Assembly: GCA_021796155.1 (NCBI GenBank)
Contig: JAJYOO010000087.1
Coordinates: 1 to 8,107 of the forward strand
DNA: 8,107 nt
From: Chloroflexota bacterium
GTDB taxonomy: Bacteria > Chloroflexota > Anaerolineae > Anaerolineales > Villigracilaceae
Reading direction: 5' to 3'
Below are positions 6,174-8,107 of this stretch, piece after piece. Under the pieces are notes generated by a model that was not told the DNA's origin, made no database searches, and was given only the letters and a program-made list of their open reading frames with translations. A program made the translations under genes and the position numbers. The first letter of the stretch is position 1. Each line of letters opens with the position of its first letter.

Positions 6174-7547
6174 TTAGGCTTGCAAGACTTGTAAACTATG
6201 CATGTCTTTCTTTTGACGCAACAGGTCGCCGGTCAAGTCATAGGCCATCGCCCCACTGATCTTTACCGGCACAATTTCGCCGATCTTGGCTTTGTCTTCG
6301 ATGAGAATCAATCCATCAATCTCTGGCGCATCGCGATAGGAACGGCCAACCGAGATTCCGTTATTGTAACCTTCGACTAAAACATCCAATGTCTTGCCGA
6401 CATACGATTGATTGATCTGCAATGAAATGTTCTGCTGAAGTTCCATCAGTTGCTCGTAACGTTGCTGTTTGACTTCTGCCGGGATTGGATCACCAAGCGG
6501 CTCGGACGTTGTTCCCGGCTCAAATGAAAATTGGAATGTTCCGACGCGGTCGAAGCGAATCTCCGTTATGAAGTCAATCAGCGCCTGAAATTCTTCGTCC
6601 GTTTCACCGGGATAACCCACAATGAACGTCGTGCGGATGGCCAAATTGGGAATCGCACTGCGCATCTTGGTGAGTGTCTTATGTACCCAGTCAATGTTCG
6701 ATGGACGGCGCATTCGATACAACGTCTTTGGATGCGCGTGTTGTAGCGGCATATCGAGATACGCCAAAACCTGTTTGCGCGTCGCCATGACCTCGATCAA
6801 ACGATCGGTGACGTAACCCGGATACGCATACATGATTCGAATCCAATCCATATCCGGGACGGCATCCGTGAGTTTTTCTAATAGAACTGCTAAACCATCT
6901 TTGATTCCAAGATCATGACCGTAGTCGGTCGTATCTTGCGCGATGAGAATCAATTCGCGCACGCCAGAGTCGCGGAGACGACGCGCTTCACCCAAAATCG
7001 TTTCCATCGGTCGGCTGACGGCCGTGCCTTTGATCAGCGGGATCGCACAAAATGCACATGGACGGCGGCAGCCGTCCGCGATTTTGAGATAGGCTGAAGC
7101 GCCGGCAATGCTCGCTCGAACGGTATCCGCTTCGTCGGTCCCGACGGTTGCGGCTTCAGTCGGCAGGTGATAAAGCGGCTCAGGATGTTTGCCTTGTCGA
7201 AGTTCATGCACAAGCTGAACAATGTCCATCCAGCGACGCGTACCGAGAATGCCATCAACACCTGGAACTTGTTTCGCGACCTCCGCCCCATAACGCTGGG
7301 TCAGGCATCCAGCCGCGATCAGGATTTGCCCATTGCGTTTGGCTTCCGCTAATTCACGCAACACATCAATGGACTCTTGTTTTGCAGGCCCGATAAATCC
7401 ACACGTGTTGACAATCAGAACATTCGCCTTGGTTGCATCTTCGACAGCGCGATAACCATCGCGCAACAATAACTGCGCCATTGAATCAGAATCGACGGTG
7501 TTCTTCGCACAGCCAAGCGAAACGAGATGAAAAGTATTGGACGGCAA
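6174..7547 (-). CDS. rimO: Ribosomal protein S12 methylthiotransferase RimO
   Basis: Radical SAM enzyme that adds a methylthio group to the beta carbon of the conserved aspartate of ribosomal protein S12 in the cytoplasm. The 457 residues hold the three expected parts. The N-terminal UPF0004 domain has LVSLGCAKNTVDSD with C13, NTCGFIG with C49 and AAGCLTQ with C81, ligands of the auxiliary 4Fe-4S cluster. The radical SAM core has DGCRRPCAFCAIP with C160, C164 and C167 in a CX3CX2C motif. The C-terminal TRAM domain (about 388-450) includes SVGRSYRDAPEIDGLI. 'SLGCAKN' and the TRAM motif point to RimO rather than the tRNA enzyme MiaB. The start is TTG at 7547-7545, backed by GGAGG with 6-base spacing; the UPF0004 motif begins seven residues later, so a downstream start is unlikely. 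Length is normal and all key cysteines are present. Confidence 0.97.
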   Translation of the reverse strand: MPSNTFHLVSLGCAKNTVDSDSMAQLLLRDGYRAVEDATKANVLIVNTCGFIGPAKQESIDVLRELAEAKRNGQILIAAGCLTQRYGAEVAKQVPGVDGILGTRRWMDIVQLVHELRQGKHPEPLYHLPTEAATVGTDEADTVRASIAGASAYLKIADGCRRPCAFCAIPLIKGTAVSRPMETILGEARRLRDSGVRELILIAQDTTDYGHDLGIKDGLAVLLEKLTDAVPDMDWIRIMYAYPGYVTDRLIEVMATRKQVLAYLDMPLQHAHPKTLYRMRRPSNIDWVHKTLTKMRSAIPNLAIRTTFIVGYPGETDEEFQALIDFITEIRFDRVGTFQFSFEPGTTSEPLGDPIPAEVKQQRYEQLMELQQNISLQINQSYVGKTLDVLVEGYNNGISVGRSYRDAPEIDGLILIEDKAKIGEIVPVKISGAMAYDLTGDLLRQKKDMHSLQVLQA

Positions 7548-7549
7548 AA

Positions 7550-8107
7550 TTATCCTCCAGAAGTTGGCGTACCGGTTGCCGGTGCTGTGGCGGTCGGTGT
7601 TTCCGATGGTGTCGGCGTTAAGTCCGGCGCGGCGGTCGCAGTGGGCGGTTGCGTCGGTGTCGGTGTGGTCACACCATTCGCCGTGTAGACACGGTCAACG
7701 ACTTCGCCAAAACCGCCCATCACGCCCAAATCGCGGCCGTTATAAGTGACTTGGATCCCAGATGCACTGCCAACCAGCACTTCGATTTGATTTTCAGCCT
7801 CGTACGGATAGGCTGATCCCACCTCCGTGCGCCCTTCAAATTGCACCTTGCCATCCACTGTTACGCGCATATACGTGCTTTCCAGTGCGACCAAATTGAT
7901 ATCCACATTGATGTTTGGGCCGAGCGTCGGCGCGGGGAGAGTGATTGTAGCTGGTACTGCGAGGGCAGTCGCTGCCTGTGCGGTATCGGCGGGAATGACC
8001 GTCACGCTTTGTGAATCAACCGGCGTCTCAGCAAGTATCTGGGCAATGGGCAATGAAGTTGCCTGCGGCGGATTCGCTGCGCTCATACTAACCACACGCG
8101 TGATGCC
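7550..8107 (-). CDS. rodZ: RodZ-like protein, C-terminal part with DUF4115 domain (5' end outside window)
   Basis: The frame is open to the window edge: four codons before the GTG at 8095 read GITR, which looks like the end of a membrane helix, so only the outer part of the protein is seen. Numbered from that GTG, a Pro/Ala/Thr-rich spacer (about 5-62) leads to a compact beta-rich domain (about 64-140) with YMRVTVDGKVQFEGRT, SASGIQVTYNGRDLG and FGEVVDRVYTANG. This matches the C-terminal DUF4115 domain of RodZ, the membrane protein that ties MreB filaments to the wall elongation machinery. The N-terminal helix-turn-helix domain and the membrane helix should lie beyond position 8107 and cannot be confirmed here. 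A 38-residue Thr/Pro/Ala tail (144-181) extends past the domain. The gene is followed directly by rimO, a neighbour pairing I recall from other bacteria. The domain call is good; the RodZ name depends on the unseen N-terminus. Confidence 0.75.
   Translation of the reverse strand, partial: GITRVVSMSAANPPQATSLPIAQILAETPVDSQSVTVIPADTAQAATALAVPATITLPAPTLGPNINVDINLVALESTYMRVTVDGKVQFEGRTEVGSAYPYEAENQIEVLVGSASGIQVTYNGRDLGVMGGFGEVVDRVYTANGVTTPTPTQPPTATAAPDLTPTPSETPTATAPATGTPTSGG
7553..7666 (-). repeat. Thr/Pro/Ala-rich low-complexity tail of the RodZ-like protein
   Basis: The last 38 codons encode a tail starting TPTPTQPPTATAAP and ending TPTSGG, predicted to be extracytoplasmic and disordered. It resembles the tracts in the TPR gene at 1937-1975 and 2522-2572 and is a possible O-glycosylation or wall-associated region. 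Confidence 0.75.
7554..7558 (-). promoter_or_regulatory. Shine-Dalgarno GGAGG for rimO, inside the rodZ-like gene
   Basis: On the minus strand GGAGG is followed 6 bases later by the TTG start of rimO. The same bases lie in the last two codons (GGA GGA) of the upstream gene, whose TAA stop (7552-7550) lies between the site and the start. Ribosomes finishing the upstream gene would therefore cover the rimO start, which indicates translational coupling. Confidence 0.85.

Noticed and set aside
7553..7680. Repetitive GGNGTNGG-like DNA as a CRISPR or tandem DNA repeat
   Set aside because: The units are short, irregular and in phase with a Thr/Pro-rich coding tail on the minus strand; there are no spacers.

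Overview
The window looks like chromosomal DNA from a bacterium of the Chloroflexota, most likely class Anaerolineae. The evidence is indirect. Two predicted surface proteins carry Thr/Pro-rich linkers and tails of the 'TPTPT' type common in that lineage. The MurJ protein has sequence features that, from memory, resemble Anaerolineae MurJ. One gene appears to be transcribed without a leader, from a TATAAT box placed directly before its ATG. Sampled 60-base lines are about 57-58% GC in most genes. No marker gene settles the taxonomy.

Layout. Seven protein genes fill almost the whole window. The left half reads rightward: a MurJ/MviN lipid II flippase (its start lies before the window), a membrane-anchored TPR protein (1571-2575), a small CopD-type four-helix membrane protein (2578-3087), and a GT-C type membrane glycosyltransferase (3132-4574). 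The right half reads leftward: a RodZ-like protein (its start lies beyond position 8107), RimO, the ribosomal protein S12 methylthiotransferase (7547-6174), and a second GT-C/PMT-type glycosyltransferase (6152-4611). The two sets converge, and the two glycosyltransferase stop codons lie 36 bases apart. The longest gap without a gene is about 44 bases (3088-3131). I see no RNA gene, CRISPR array, insertion sequence, attachment site or origin.

How the genes fit together. Much of the content concerns the cell envelope. MurJ moves the peptidoglycan precursor across the membrane. RodZ-like proteins link the cytoskeleton to wall elongation. The two GT-C enzymes probably transfer sugars from polyprenyl-phosphate donors on the outer face of the membrane. 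The TPR protein probably sits on the outside as a scaffold. RimO is the only clear cytoplasmic housekeeping enzyme, and its start signal is built into the last codons of the rodZ-like gene. The gene at 3132-4574 stands out by its lower GC (33-43% in sampled lines) and by its own strong Shine-Dalgarno with a GTG start, so it may be a later addition.

I did not find a clear new system. The points most worth a second look are the substituted lipid II-contact arginines in MurJ, the Thr/Pro linker inside a TPR array, the leaderless start of the TPR gene, and the compositional island at 3132-4574.
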